Assembly (NCBI GenBank): GCA_029251085.1 | Contig: JAQXDZ010000081.1 | Coordinates: 219,417-283,416, forward strand | Source: Mariniblastus sp. | GTDB lineage: Bacteria > Planctomycetota > Planctomycetia > Pirellulales > Pirellulaceae | Length of the DNA: 64,000 nucleotides | Reading direction: 5' to 3' | In this document: one piece after another, positions 1-8,555 of the stretch | How the letters are laid out: each line of letters starts with the position of its first letter | Numbering within the stretch: the stretch's first letter is position 1 | The notes under the pieces: model-generated | The model's database searches: none | What the model was told of the DNA's origin: nothing | Seen by the model: only the letters and a program-made list of their open reading frames with translations | Translations under genes and position numbers: made by a program

Positions 1-391
1 TAAAGATTGGCAGACTCGTTATTAGCATGACCCCAATGCTCAAGAGACTTGCAAACAGCTTCCCCAGCACGAGTTCACTATTGGTCAACCGACTCATCAA
101 TAACAAGATCAGGGTTTGCCGATCTTTCTCGATTGCAATGTTACTCGCCGCTTGTATTGCAGATAGAAACATCACCAATGCGAGCTGCAGCGGTGCAAGG
201 ATCTGAAATAAGATGGCGCCAAATCGCGCCATGTCTCCAACATTTTGGATGATCTGAGTTCCCTTCAAAATCATCCAGGCAGTACAAATCAAGAGAAGCA
301 AAGCGACCGCATAGACCGTTCGCATTACATGGTGTCGAGGACGACGGGGAGCCACTACAGCTTCACGGGTAAATACGGGACCGACTAACAA
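1..391 (-). CDS. ABC-2 type transporter permease, N-terminal part (runs off the left edge)
   Basis: Reading the minus strand from a TTG at 391-389 gives an open frame to the edge of the window. It starts MLVGPVFTREAVVAPRRPR and is followed by two hydrophobic stretches (around residues 22-40 and 58-80) and then a polar loop with the sequence EKDRQTLILLL. This order, a short GPVFTRE start, a membrane helix and an EKDRxTL loop, is what I know from ABC-2 permeases of planctomycetes that export an unknown substrate. An in-frame stop lies just upstream of the TTG, so the start must be this TTG, an adjacent ATT, or an internal ATG at residue 22. The TTG keeps the conserved-looking GPVFTRE segment. 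The ATPase partner is not visible. Confidence 0.7.
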   Translation of the reverse strand, partial: MLVGPVFTREAVVAPRRPRHHVMRTVYAVALLLLICTAWMILKGTQIIQNVGDMARFGAILFQILAPLQLALVMFLSAIQAASNIAIEKDRQTLILLLMSRLTNSELVLGKLFASLLSIGVMLITSLPIF

Positions 392-818
392 AATGGACTT
401 TCAATGACGTTTGAAAACTGGGTTCAATGAGCGTGAAACTGTTCTTCGATTATAACGTGAAGCATCTGCAGTACGTAGGCGAGCTCGAAAATACAGCACA
501 ATTCTGACGGTTTTCCAATAAGATCACGTTTCAGCCCGTCGGAATCTTCAGATTTTTCACTCCAATCAAATCCGGCCAGACTAGATTTCGATTTCCAGCC
601 CCAGTTGAAGGCTTGGAGAAACACGTCAAAACCACCAAGTTCACCTAAAACTCATATTATCGGTCGACACAATAGCTCTTTTGCCGCATCTCGCGGCGTG
701 TCACAATGTCCAAATCATAGACATCGCTTGGTGAGTTGATTAAAAATGGGTTTTATTGGCGTTTAGCACACGAAAACTCAATAATCTTCCAATCCCCTAC
801 ATCTAATAGCTGAGCAGA
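392..818. other. Intergenic region between divergent genes, no convincing gene
   Basis: This stretch separates the permease on the minus strand from the ECF sigma gene on the plus strand, so it should hold both promoters. A 66-codon frame with a GTG start lies on the minus strand at 424-624. It matches nothing I recognise, so I do not call it. No hairpin or repeat stands out. Confidence 0.5.
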
Positions 819-1418
819 GTGGCTCCGGTTTTTGGTGAACTTTTGAATCTAGATTCCTCAAAACCTGAACCTCCCCTGTTAGGCACTGAAAGAGTTCAGG
901 CGATCTACTCAGAGCATTGCCTGGCACTTGAACGTTTTCTGGTGGGAGTGCTTCGGGACGAGGCGGCGGCGGCCGATGCTTTGCAGACCACTTTTACGCG
1001 ATTGATCGAGAAGGGCCATTTGGTTCAACAACAGGATTCAATGAAGTCTTGGTTGTTTCGAGTCGCCTTTAACGAAGCGATGTTAATCCGTCGCAAAGAG
1101 ACAACCAGTAAAAAACATGCAGAGAATGTCGCTTGGAAATTCCAAGGCCAATTAGGGGCGGACCGAGGAGTCGACCATCGACTCAGCCAATCGGTCCACC
1201 ACGCAATCCAACAAGAAGATATAAAGCAAGTGAGAGCAGCCCTTGATCAACTTCCTCTCCCGCAAAGAGTGGTTGTTAAAAAAAGGATTTACGAGGGATT
1301 AAAGTTTCGAGAAATTGCAGACGAATTGAACGTTCCGCTAGGCACGGTTCTTGCGAGGATGCAAGCAGGCCTGAAAAAACTTAAACCAATTTTAAAACCA
1401 ACAGACGACCAGACATAA
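819..1418 (+). CDS. ECF-type RNA polymerase sigma factor
   Basis: A 199-residue protein with the two-domain layout of ECF sigma-70 factors. The sigma-2 region spans about residues 28-90, including the acidic stretch LRDEAAAADALQTTFTRL and the WLFRVAFNEA segment near the -10 recognition helix. The sigma-4 region spans about residues 140-192, with a helix-turn-helix around FREIADELNVPLGTVLARMQ. The start is GTG with a weak ribosome site, and the first 25 residues are an unremarkable extension. It would recruit core polymerase to a small regulon. The next gene begins 43 bases downstream and encodes a short protein with one membrane helix, the usual arrangement of an ECF factor and its regulator. 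No promoter could be read with confidence. Confidence 0.9.
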   Translation: MAPVFGELLNLDSSKPEPPLLGTERVQAIYSEHCLALERFLVGVLRDEAAAADALQTTFTRLIEKGHLVQQQDSMKSWLFRVAFNEAMLIRRKETTSKKHAENVAWKFQGQLGADRGVDHRLSQSVHHAIQQEDIKQVRAALDQLPLPQRVVVKKRIYEGLKFREIADELNVPLGTVLARMQAGLKKLKPILKPTDDQT

Positions 1419-1461
1419 ATATTCAGACGATCAAATTTACGATCATTGATGGCTTATTGAA

Positions 1462-2019
1462 ATGAATCAATCTAATAACAACCAACCAAAACCGGCTCTG
1501 CCCAACCAGGATTCCCACGACCTGAACTGGCTCGCCTTCTGCTATATCGCGAATGAACTCGACCAGACTGAACGAGAAGAATTTGAAACTCGTTTGCTGA
1601 AGTGCGAAACTGCTCGCGAGGCAGTGGTCGACGCTGTGAGAGACTCCCAAATCCTCTACAGCGCTCTGCAGGAAGCCCCTCAACCGATTGCCGCTCAAGT
1701 CAACTTGGCAAGTGAAAAGTCAAACCTAAGGCACCGCTGGATCGCAACTTTTGTGGCGTCCGCCGCAGCCGTACTGCTCGCTGTCAATAGTTGGTCGTTT
1801 ATCTTCCCACCCAACCGCCCTGTAGTTGCAACAGAATCAGATGGACTTGCTGCCGCTTGGGTTGAAACGCTTATTACAATGAGCGATGAAGAACTTGATG
1901 AATTTATTAATGAGGAAGTCCCACAACCGGAGGTGGCGACTGATGGACTGGACGACTGGATGTTCGTAGCCCTTTCGGATGCCGATTCCTCAGAAAGCAT
2001 CGATGGTGAAGCACATTAA
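1462..2019 (+). CDS. Putative anti-sigma factor / membrane partner of the ECF sigma factor
   Basis: A 185-residue protein with an N-terminal soluble part (residues 1-85). Its segment LAFCYIANELDQTEREEFE resembles the helical start of zinc-finger-like anti-sigma proteins, but without the usual HxxxCxxC cluster. A membrane helix follows at about residues 93-113 (IATFVASAAAVLLAVNSWSF) and then an acidic C-terminal tail with many Asp and Glu. The topology (cytoplasmic N-terminus, single helix, outside tail) and the position right after the sigma gene suggest that it sequesters the sigma factor at the membrane. That role is inferred from context, since the sequence alone does not place it in a named family. 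Its 3' end overlaps the next gene by 17 bases if that gene starts at 2003. Confidence 0.6.
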   Translation: MNQSNNNQPKPALPNQDSHDLNWLAFCYIANELDQTEREEFETRLLKCETAREAVVDAVRDSQILYSALQEAPQPIAAQVNLASEKSNLRHRWIATFVASAAAVLLAVNSWSFIFPPNRPVVATESDGLAAAWVETLITMSDEELDEFINEEVPQPEVATDGLDDWMFVALSDADSSESIDGEAH

Positions 2020-2833
2020 AAACGTTTTAACCACCATCGCCCTGTTTTGCCTGTTGCCACTGCTTCTAGCCAATTCGGGGTTCGCCCAAAACACTCCAAA
2101 GACTCCGTCCGACAAACAGGACAAAGCTAAGACGAGCAAAGTCAAGCCGCCCGTCACTGAGAAAAAACCAGCTCAGCAGCCTTCCAAAAAGACGAAGCCC
2201 GCAGCATCCGGCGAAACGAAGGCGCCCGACAAAAAGAAGCCTGCCGTTGTTTTGTCAGAAAAGAGACGTGCTGAGTTATTGGCATTCTGCGAACAACACC
2301 ATGAGGAACTGCTCCCGTTACTCAAATCACTGCGGAAAAACCGCCCAGCAGAATTTGAAAAAGCGTTGCGGACACTCGACCGCGAAATTAAACAACTCCA
2401 AATGGTAAAATCAAAAGAACGCTACGAGAAATTACTTGCCCAATGGGTCCTGCGTTCAAAGATTAAACTTCTCTCCGCGAGACTGGCAGTTCGGACCTCA
2501 AAGGAACAGCGTGCCAAGACGACAACCGGTCTTAGTAAATTGATTGGCCAACTTCAGGATCTGAAGATCAAGCACCTGAACGAAGAGCGGCAAGCGTCGC
2601 GAGCCCGAGTCGCTAAAATTGGTACGCAAATTGAACAACTCCGATCAACTCGTGATGCTGAAATTAAAAAGCAAATAGACGCTTTCACCAAGAATGCCGA
2701 AAGAATCCAGGCTGCGCAAAAAGCGAGAGTCGCTGTTAAGAACAAGTCGAAAAACCCTGGCAAGCAGCCAGCAACAACACAAGAAGCGGCCAAGAAAAAC
2801 CAGCCCAAGAAGACTGAGAAAAACAAAGGCTAG
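2003..2833 (+). CDS. Exported Lys-rich coiled-coil protein of unknown function
   Basis: I chose the ATG at 2003 because it begins with a clear signal peptide (MVKHIKNVLTTIALFCLLP up to the NSGFAQ cleavage region). An in-frame ATG at 1979 would add eight residues in front of it. The mature protein starts with about 60 residues of Lys/Pro/Thr-rich linker. A long run of charged amphipathic helices follows (about residues 85-240), rich in Glu, Lys, Gln and Leu, and then another Lys/Gln/Asn-rich tail. The layout is reminiscent of periplasmic CpxP-like helical proteins, but no LTxxQ motif is present, so I do not assign it. It overlaps the preceding membrane-partner gene and precedes the DUF1549/DUF1553 gene, which suggests one operon. 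Confidence 0.65.
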   Translation: MVKHIKNVLTTIALFCLLPLLLANSGFAQNTPKTPSDKQDKAKTSKVKPPVTEKKPAQQPSKKTKPAASGETKAPDKKKPAVVLSEKRRAELLAFCEQHHEELLPLLKSLRKNRPAEFEKALRTLDREIKQLQMVKSKERYEKLLAQWVLRSKIKLLSARLAVRTSKEQRAKTTTGLSKLIGQLQDLKIKHLNEERQASRARVAKIGTQIEQLRSTRDAEIKKQIDAFTKNAERIQAAQKARVAVKNKSKNPGKQPATTQEAAKKNQPKKTEKNKG

Positions 2834-2878
2834 ATTTCGATTTTACAAATCTAGTGTAACGCACATGGGAGATACACT

Positions 2879-5698
2879 GTGCTAACCAAACGCAAAAGAC
2901 ATTTGCTTAAGATTATTCTTCCAGCCACAATCATTTCCTGCTGCTTCGCAGTTGCGATCAACACCATTGATCGAGCCAATGGCGCCGCGTCGAATTCCGA
3001 CCGCTTTTCCGTGGCCTCAACGTCGACTGACAACCTTTCGCAACCAATCGAAAGTGTGGACGTCCGGTTCAAGAATTCGGGACACAACGAATTACCCGAC
3101 TTTCAAAAACACGTCGCCCCCCTTCTTGGACGCCTAGGCTGCAACGGACGATCCTGCCATGGATCGTTTCAGGGGCAAGGCGGGCTTCAACTTTCCTTGT
3201 TTGGCTATGACTTCGAATCTGACCATCAGGCGTTGTTGGAAGATGGAGCCGACCGGGTCAATTTAAAGAACCCACTGGAAAGCTTAATCCTTACAAAACC
3301 AACCGATGAAGACGAACACGAAGGTGGACTTCGATACGATAAAGACAGCTGGCAATACAATCTCCTGCAGTCCTGGATTGCAGGCGGGGGAACTAACGCC
3401 GATTCAATTCACAAACTCGACCGGTTAGTCATCGAACCAAGTGAACTAATATTCAGCTCGCCTTCCACGAAGTTTGAACTCAAGGCAATCGCACACTGGA
3501 AAGACGGCACCGTCGAAGATGTGACTCCGTTGTGTCGCTTTCATTCCAACAACGATTCCATCGCGAAGATCACGGAAACAGGCGCCGTTTCAACCAACTC
3601 AATCTCAGGTGATACTCATGTTGTTGTTTCATACGACAAGGCCGTCGTTCCCGTTCCCGCCATCCATCCCTTTGCCGGCAAACCGTTGGATACCACTCCC
3701 GCTTTTCGTGACGCATCAAAGATAGACTTGCTCACCCAAAAGAAATGGAAAAAACTGAACCTGCAGCCTTCGCAATTGTCCGACGACACGATGTTCCTGA
3801 GACGGGTCAGCATTGACATCACAGGAACATTGCCAACGTCTGATGAAATCCGAGAATTTGTCGCCGCGACAGATCCACAAAAACGAAAAAAGAAGATCGA
3901 CGAACTCTTGCAGTCACCAGCTTACGCATCATGGTGGACTACTTTTTTCTGTGACATGACAGAGAACAATACAAACCAGTTACGCAACATTGCTTTTGAC
4001 AACAATCTTCCGAGCCAGCAATGGTATGACTGGATTCATAAACGTGTTGAAGCCAACACGCCTTACGATGAAATAATTGAAGGAATCGTTCTTGGCATTA
4101 GTCGCAATAGCGGCGAAAGCTATATCGATTTCTGTGACCGCATGAAGGAGGAGGCTGCGAACGAATCGTTCAGTGAAAACGAAACGATGCCCTACTACTG
4201 GATGCGGAGAGAGTTCAGAGACCGAGAAACCATTGCCATCAGTTTTGCTCACGCTTTCTTGGGCCTGAGAATTCAGTGCGCACAATGCCACAAGCACCCG
4301 TTCGATCGATGGAGCCAGAAGGACTTCAAAGATTTCTCTAAATTCTTCAGTGGAATCAACATTCGGCCGTACTCCGGCGGAACTACCCCAGAAGACAAAA
4401 AAGACTACATTGCCATTCTTGAAAACCTCGATATCGATCCCGATCGTAAGAAAAACCAAAATCTCCAACGTCAACTTCGGGACGCCTATCGCAAAGGCGA
4501 GACAACTCCTTTTGGATTCCTCACCATTGACTCTCCCAAACTGACACGGGAAGAACTTCGCGAACTGCAGAAACAATTGCAAGCCAACAAGAAGTCAAAG
4601 AAAAAGAAGAAAAACAAAAAGCCAACTATCACCGAAGCAACATTGCTGGGAAGCGACACGATCGACCTCACCGACCATGAGGACGTCCGCACACCTGTGA
4701 TGGAATGGATGAAACAGCGTGACAATCCATTTTTCGCCAGAGCTCTGGTTAATCGGGTATGGGCTCGATATTTCGGCGTCGGTATTGTTGATCCCGTTGA
4801 CGACCTAAACCTTGCCAATCCGCCAAGCAATGCCGCACTACTCGATCACCTTACCCAGGAGTTCATCGCTCACGACTTCGACCTCAAATGGTTGCATCGA
4901 GAAATTGCCAACAGCCAAACCTATCAATTGAGCTGGGTTCCTAATTCAACGAACGAAGATGATCGTCGAAACTTTAGTCGAGCGATCCCTAGAAGACTGC
5001 CAGCTGAAGTGATTTTCGATTCGATTACCTTTGCATCCTCGAACGCCGAAACCAATCGAACGTTTAGAAATACTGTTCAAAACCGGGCAATCTCGATCCC
5101 GGGGACGGTAACAAATGTGAAACGCGCCAAAAACGCAACGGACGCCTCATTCGCTCTGAAAGTCTTTGGTCGATCCGAGCGCGCCAGCAGCTGCGACTGT
5201 GACCGGTCAGAAGAAACTAGCCTGATTCAAACGGTGTACATGCAAAATGATCGCGACATCCATCTCATGCTCACCCAAAAGGATAGCTGGCTAAATCGAA
5301 TGGCGCAGCAAAACACAGCCAAGATTCAAGCTGTGAACGCTCAAAAATCAATCGATGTACTGAACGATCGAATTGAGAAAATGGAGCTAAAAAAAGCAAA
5401 CCTGAAAAAATCGGACGACAAGAAACCGCTTCAGAATCTGACCAAACAAATCAAGAGTTTGGAAAAAACTAAACGCGGCTGGGCAGCGAAACTGGCGACC
5501 GCCCAAAAGTCAACAGGCGAATTAAATGTTCAACAAATTGTAGAAGAAGCATACTTAAGGACACTCAGCCGTTTCCCAACTGAGGAGGAATTGGCACGTT
5601 GTGAACAACACATCGAGGAAGAAGAAGATCTTGTGAAAGGCGTTACTGGTGTGCTCTGGGCACTAGTGAACACAAAAGAATTTATCGTAAATCACTAA
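2879..5698 (+). CDS. DUF1549/DUF1553 domain protein with cytochrome-like motifs and a Big-2-like domain
   Basis: A 939-residue exported protein with an N-terminal hydrophobic signal or anchor (residues 9-30). In order I see a PSCyt1-like segment around residues 75-165 with the sequence CNGRSCHG at 88-95, a Big-2-like bacterial Ig domain (about 180-265), a DUF1549 region (about 285-500) holding a standard CAQCH heme-type motif at 467-471, a DUF1553 region (about 590-800 and 885-935), and between them a charged coiled coil (about 800-880). Proteins of this kind are numerous in planctomycetes and usually sit beside a DUF1501 gene, as here. Their substrate is not known. The first Cys pair has CX4CH spacing rather than CXXCH. 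The GTG start is supported by GGGAGA a few bases upstream. Confidence 0.9.
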   Translation: MLTKRKRHLLKIILPATIISCCFAVAINTIDRANGAASNSDRFSVASTSTDNLSQPIESVDVRFKNSGHNELPDFQKHVAPLLGRLGCNGRSCHGSFQGQGGLQLSLFGYDFESDHQALLEDGADRVNLKNPLESLILTKPTDEDEHEGGLRYDKDSWQYNLLQSWIAGGGTNADSIHKLDRLVIEPSELIFSSPSTKFELKAIAHWKDGTVEDVTPLCRFHSNNDSIAKITETGAVSTNSISGDTHVVVSYDKAVVPVPAIHPFAGKPLDTTPAFRDASKIDLLTQKKWKKLNLQPSQLSDDTMFLRRVSIDITGTLPTSDEIREFVAATDPQKRKKKIDELLQSPAYASWWTTFFCDMTENNTNQLRNIAFDNNLPSQQWYDWIHKRVEANTPYDEIIEGIVLGISRNSGESYIDFCDRMKEEAANESFSENETMPYYWMRREFRDRETIAISFAHAFLGLRIQCAQCHKHPFDRWSQKDFKDFSKFFSGINIRPYSGGTTPEDKKDYIAILENLDIDPDRKKNQNLQRQLRDAYRKGETTPFGFLTIDSPKLTREELRELQKQLQANKKSKKKKKNKKPTITEATLLGSDTIDLTDHEDVRTPVMEWMKQRDNPFFARALVNRVWARYFGVGIVDPVDDLNLANPPSNAALLDHLTQEFIAHDFDLKWLHREIANSQTYQLSWVPNSTNEDDRRNFSRAIPRRLPAEVIFDSITFASSNAETNRTFRNTVQNRAISIPGTVTNVKRAKNATDASFALKVFGRSERASSCDCDRSEETSLIQTVYMQNDRDIHLMLTQKDSWLNRMAQQNTAKIQAVNAQKSIDVLNDRIEKMELKKANLKKSDDKKPLQNLTKQIKSLEKTKRGWAAKLATAQKSTGELNVQQIVEEAYLRTLSRFPTEEELARCEQHIEEEEDLVKGVTGVLWALVNTKEFIVNH

Positions 5699-5741
5699 TA
5701 CAACTTCTATTAGATTCAACCGACAAAAAGCAGGTTTAAAA

Positions 5742-7052
5742 ATGGGTTTTCATCGACAATGTGACGGCGTTACACGTCGCGATGCAATCAAGGTCGGCGT
5801 TCTCGGTTCTGCCACAGGACTGACCATGAGCAATTTTTTGAAAATGGCCGAGGCAGGGCAGGTCAATTCAAAAGCAACCTCAAAAGCAGCAATTTTTATC
5901 GAGCTACCCGGTGGCCCATCGCACATGGATACGTTTGATCTTAAACCAAACGCGCCGTCAGAGTTCCGGGGAAAGTTCAACCCAATTAAGACGAACGCGT
6001 CGGGTGTTGAAATCTGTGAACACCTTCCAAAACTGGCAAAGTGTGCTGACAAATTTGCAATTCTCCGGGGAGTCTCACACTCCCTCGGAGCACACCCACT
6101 TGGACAACAGTTTGTTTTCACCGGCAACCGGCCTAACCCCTCACTCGATTACCCCGGTTATGGAAGCGTCGTTGCAAAAGAAATTCAAGGGGATGATGAT
6201 TTACCCGCCTACGTTGCAATTCCCAAATCGAAACAGGGACCGGGGCATCTTGGTGTGAAATATGCGTCGCTTCAAACTAATGCAACCCCCAGATTTGGCT
6301 TGCCTTTTAGCGTCCGTGGAATCACGCTTGGAAACGGCGTCACGATGGATGAAATGCGGCGACGATCTAGCCTTCTCAAAGACCTCGATCGCACTTTCGA
6401 CACAATTAAAGACCGCGATGACCTGCTCAGTGGCCTTGATAAATTTAGCCAAAAAGCATTCTCAATGATCACCTCCAACCGGGCGCGTGATGCATTTGAC
6501 CTGAGCAAAGAAGCTCCAAATTACACCAAATTATTCGGAGAAGACGATTTCAGCCAAAGCTGCATGCTCGCCTCCCGTCTCGTTGAGTCCGGCGTCAAGT
6601 TCGTAACCGTTTCTCTTGGCGGCTGGGACACACACTCCGACAACTTTTCGAAACTTCAAAACAACCTCCTACCAAAGCTCGACGCTGGCCTTTCTGGGCT
6701 GTTCAATGGCTTAGCCGCCAAAGGACTTCTCGATTCCACAACCGTGTTTGTCTCAGGGGAGTTTGGAAGAACGCCAAAAATCAACGCACGCTCAGCCGAT
6801 GGCGGGCGCGACCACTATCCTCGCTGCATGTTCATGCTAATGGGAGGCGGTCCGATCAACGGTGGTCAAGTAATCGGCGAAAGTGATGCTACCGCAGCTG
6901 GGCCGAAACACGAAGGAATTAATCCCGAGGATGCCGCCGCTTCATTCTTTAGAACGCTAGGCATCGACCATCGCAAAGAGTACGACACATCCATTGGCCG
7001 ACCCATCTCGATTGTACGCGATGGAAATTTAATTCCGGGCCTTATTGGCTAA
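5742..7052 (+). CDS. DUF1501 domain-containing Tat-exported protein
   Basis: A 436-residue protein beginning with a twin-arginine type leader (VTRRDAIKVG followed by a weakly hydrophobic stretch to about residue 35). The body is a full-length DUF1501 protein. It has the early segment FIELPGGPSHMDTFDLKP, a central GGWDTHSDNF, a VFVSGEFGRTPKIN segment and a late GGRDHYPRC, which are the metal-site-like positions of this alkaline-phosphatase/sulfatase-related family. It lies 43 bases after the DUF1549/DUF1553 gene. This two-gene pair is a standard planctomycete arrangement, presumably acting together outside the cytoplasmic membrane. The reaction is unknown. Confidence 0.92.
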   Translation: MGFHRQCDGVTRRDAIKVGVLGSATGLTMSNFLKMAEAGQVNSKATSKAAIFIELPGGPSHMDTFDLKPNAPSEFRGKFNPIKTNASGVEICEHLPKLAKCADKFAILRGVSHSLGAHPLGQQFVFTGNRPNPSLDYPGYGSVVAKEIQGDDDLPAYVAIPKSKQGPGHLGVKYASLQTNATPRFGLPFSVRGITLGNGVTMDEMRRRSSLLKDLDRTFDTIKDRDDLLSGLDKFSQKAFSMITSNRARDAFDLSKEAPNYTKLFGEDDFSQSCMLASRLVESGVKFVTVSLGGWDTHSDNFSKLQNNLLPKLDAGLSGLFNGLAAKGLLDSTTVFVSGEFGRTPKINARSADGGRDHYPRCMFMLMGGGPINGGQVIGESDATAAGPKHEGINPEDAAASFFRTLGIDHRKEYDTSIGRPISIVRDGNLIPGLIG

Positions 7053-7215
7053 CACGAGTACTGACGATTTCCAGCAGCAAAATGGAGACCGAGGGCTTAT
7101 TAGTCACAAGAAATCCAACTCGGCATCCTATTCGTAGGGCCAAGCTTTTTTAAGATTGCCACGTTTTGATGCTTTTTCAAAGCAGTTCATCGCGAAAGCA
7201 ATTTCTGATCTGGCC

Positions 7216-8256
7216 TCATTGGTCAATTCGAAACCGGCGTCGCAACTCACCCAATGTGTTAATCGAGGGATCTCCCAAAATCTCAATAACCCCCGACTGT
7301 TCAGTAACGTCAACGAACTTCTTTCCACCTTGGTTTTCAAAAACTTGCCGGTTGGACAACAAATCCATAAAACCATCGGCGTTGTAATCGAAAAATGCGG
7401 TGATCGGCCGAGTCACTTGTGAATCTCGCACCTCTTGATCTACCAAGCCCATCGCGGTCGTTGCGTTCTCGTACGCTCCATCTTTAAACAAAAATAGAAA
7501 TCGACGGCCGTCTTTGGTGGTCACGGCTATGTCTAAATCTTGATCTTGATCGACATCCTCCAAATCCATGGAGTAAAAACTACGATCGTCGATCTCGACT
7601 CCCTTCTCAGCGAGTAGGTTTTGTAATTGTTCTTTAACAGGCGCTTGACTCACTCTTTCCAACTCGGTTTCGATCTGCCACAACCTAATCGATGGTGGCA
7701 CGTCCGAGGATTTGGGAGGAATAGAACTGACTAGCTCATTTTCTGAACGGTACTGACTAATGCCGCCGTCTTCATTAAACCCGGTCGCTGCCAACAGCAA
7801 TCGTATCGACCAAAAACTTTTCCGATTCTCTGAAAAATTCATCGACCGAATGATGCTGAACTCCGTGCTGACAACATCGACCCCCGCTAACTGATCAAGC
7901 AACCTGCCAAAAAAGATATCAAAATCATCAGTCTGCTCTCGGTGCTCCACTTCAGTCGAGATACGTTGCTTCGTCTTAAAAGGTGGTAACTCCCCTCGTT
8001 CCCAGGGAACGAGTTCGGGAAGCGCTCCTTCAAACTCCCCCCGTAGGAGATTTTTCAACGACGGTACGTCTCGACTAACCCAAGCGGAAATGAAAGGGAT
8101 ACCGATTTCAGACACAGTCACCTCCGTTGCCTGCTGAGCATCGGTCACGCTCCCATCGTCACCGGGAGCGAATGCTAACGAATACAAAAAAACCACCGCC
8201 ACCAACAGCAAAACAAAGATGACGAGGGCAGCGAGTATGTTAAAGAGTCTTTTCAT
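7216..8256 (-). CDS. Membrane-anchored protein with VCBS/FG-GAP-like repeats
   Basis: A 346-residue protein with one N-terminal membrane helix (about residues 4-30), a 190-residue region I do not recognise, and a C-terminal part resembling calcium-binding beta-propeller repeats. That part includes LEDVDQDQDLDIAVTTKDG, FDYNADGFMDLLSNRQV and FENQGGKKFVDVTEQSG. Such DxDxDG-type loops occur in VCBS/FG-GAP and ASPIC/UnbV proteins. With only two or three repeats this is not a full propeller. It is convergent with the DUF1501 gene and divergent from the GTPase pair, so it is probably its own transcription unit. Function unknown. Confidence 0.75.
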   Translation of the reverse strand: MKRLFNILAALVIFVLLLVAVVFLYSLAFAPGDDGSVTDAQQATEVTVSEIGIPFISAWVSRDVPSLKNLLRGEFEGALPELVPWERGELPPFKTKQRISTEVEHREQTDDFDIFFGRLLDQLAGVDVVSTEFSIIRSMNFSENRKSFWSIRLLLAATGFNEDGGISQYRSENELVSSIPPKSSDVPPSIRLWQIETELERVSQAPVKEQLQNLLAEKGVEIDDRSFYSMDLEDVDQDQDLDIAVTTKDGRRFLFLFKDGAYENATTAMGLVDQEVRDSQVTRPITAFFDYNADGFMDLLSNRQVFENQGGKKFVDVTEQSGVIEILGDPSINTLGELRRRFRIDQ

Positions 8257-8471
8257 TTTGGAATTCTGCGACTGGACGTTTACATTTTACTTTAATTAAA
8301 ACAAATCGAACTAGCGAGTGAAACGGGAAAACGGCGGTTCCGATTCATTAAGCTCCCATTTTCGCTCAACAAAATCGCTAGTAATCACGCCGCAAACCGC
8401 GACGCTTGGGCATATAAATTTACGTCCACAACGTACATTTCGCACTTCAAGCAGTTAAAATCGTCAATATT

Positions 8472-8500
8472 ATCTTCAATTCGTTGAATAAAGATATAAT
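8472..8500 (+). promoter_or_regulatory. Candidate promoter of the GTPase pair
   Basis: A perfect TATAAT lies at 8495-8500, about 55 bases before the start codon at 8556. About 17 bases upstream is a poor -35 (around TCTTCA). The position in the divergent gap of about 300 bases is right for a housekeeping promoter, but the weak -35 keeps this tentative. Confidence 0.35.
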
Positions 8501-8555
8501 CGCCGATTCTAATAGGTGTTAGTCGTCCCATTCGCCGCAACGCAGTCCACTCCCT

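Noticed and set aside
49..252. Plus-strand frame at the left edge
   Set aside because: It lies opposite the ABC permease frame on the minus strand and shows no protein-like features.
424..624. 66-codon minus-strand frame with a GTG start and a weak GGTGG in front
   Set aside because: No recognisable similarity, one of several chance-length frames in this gap; cannot be supported as a gene.
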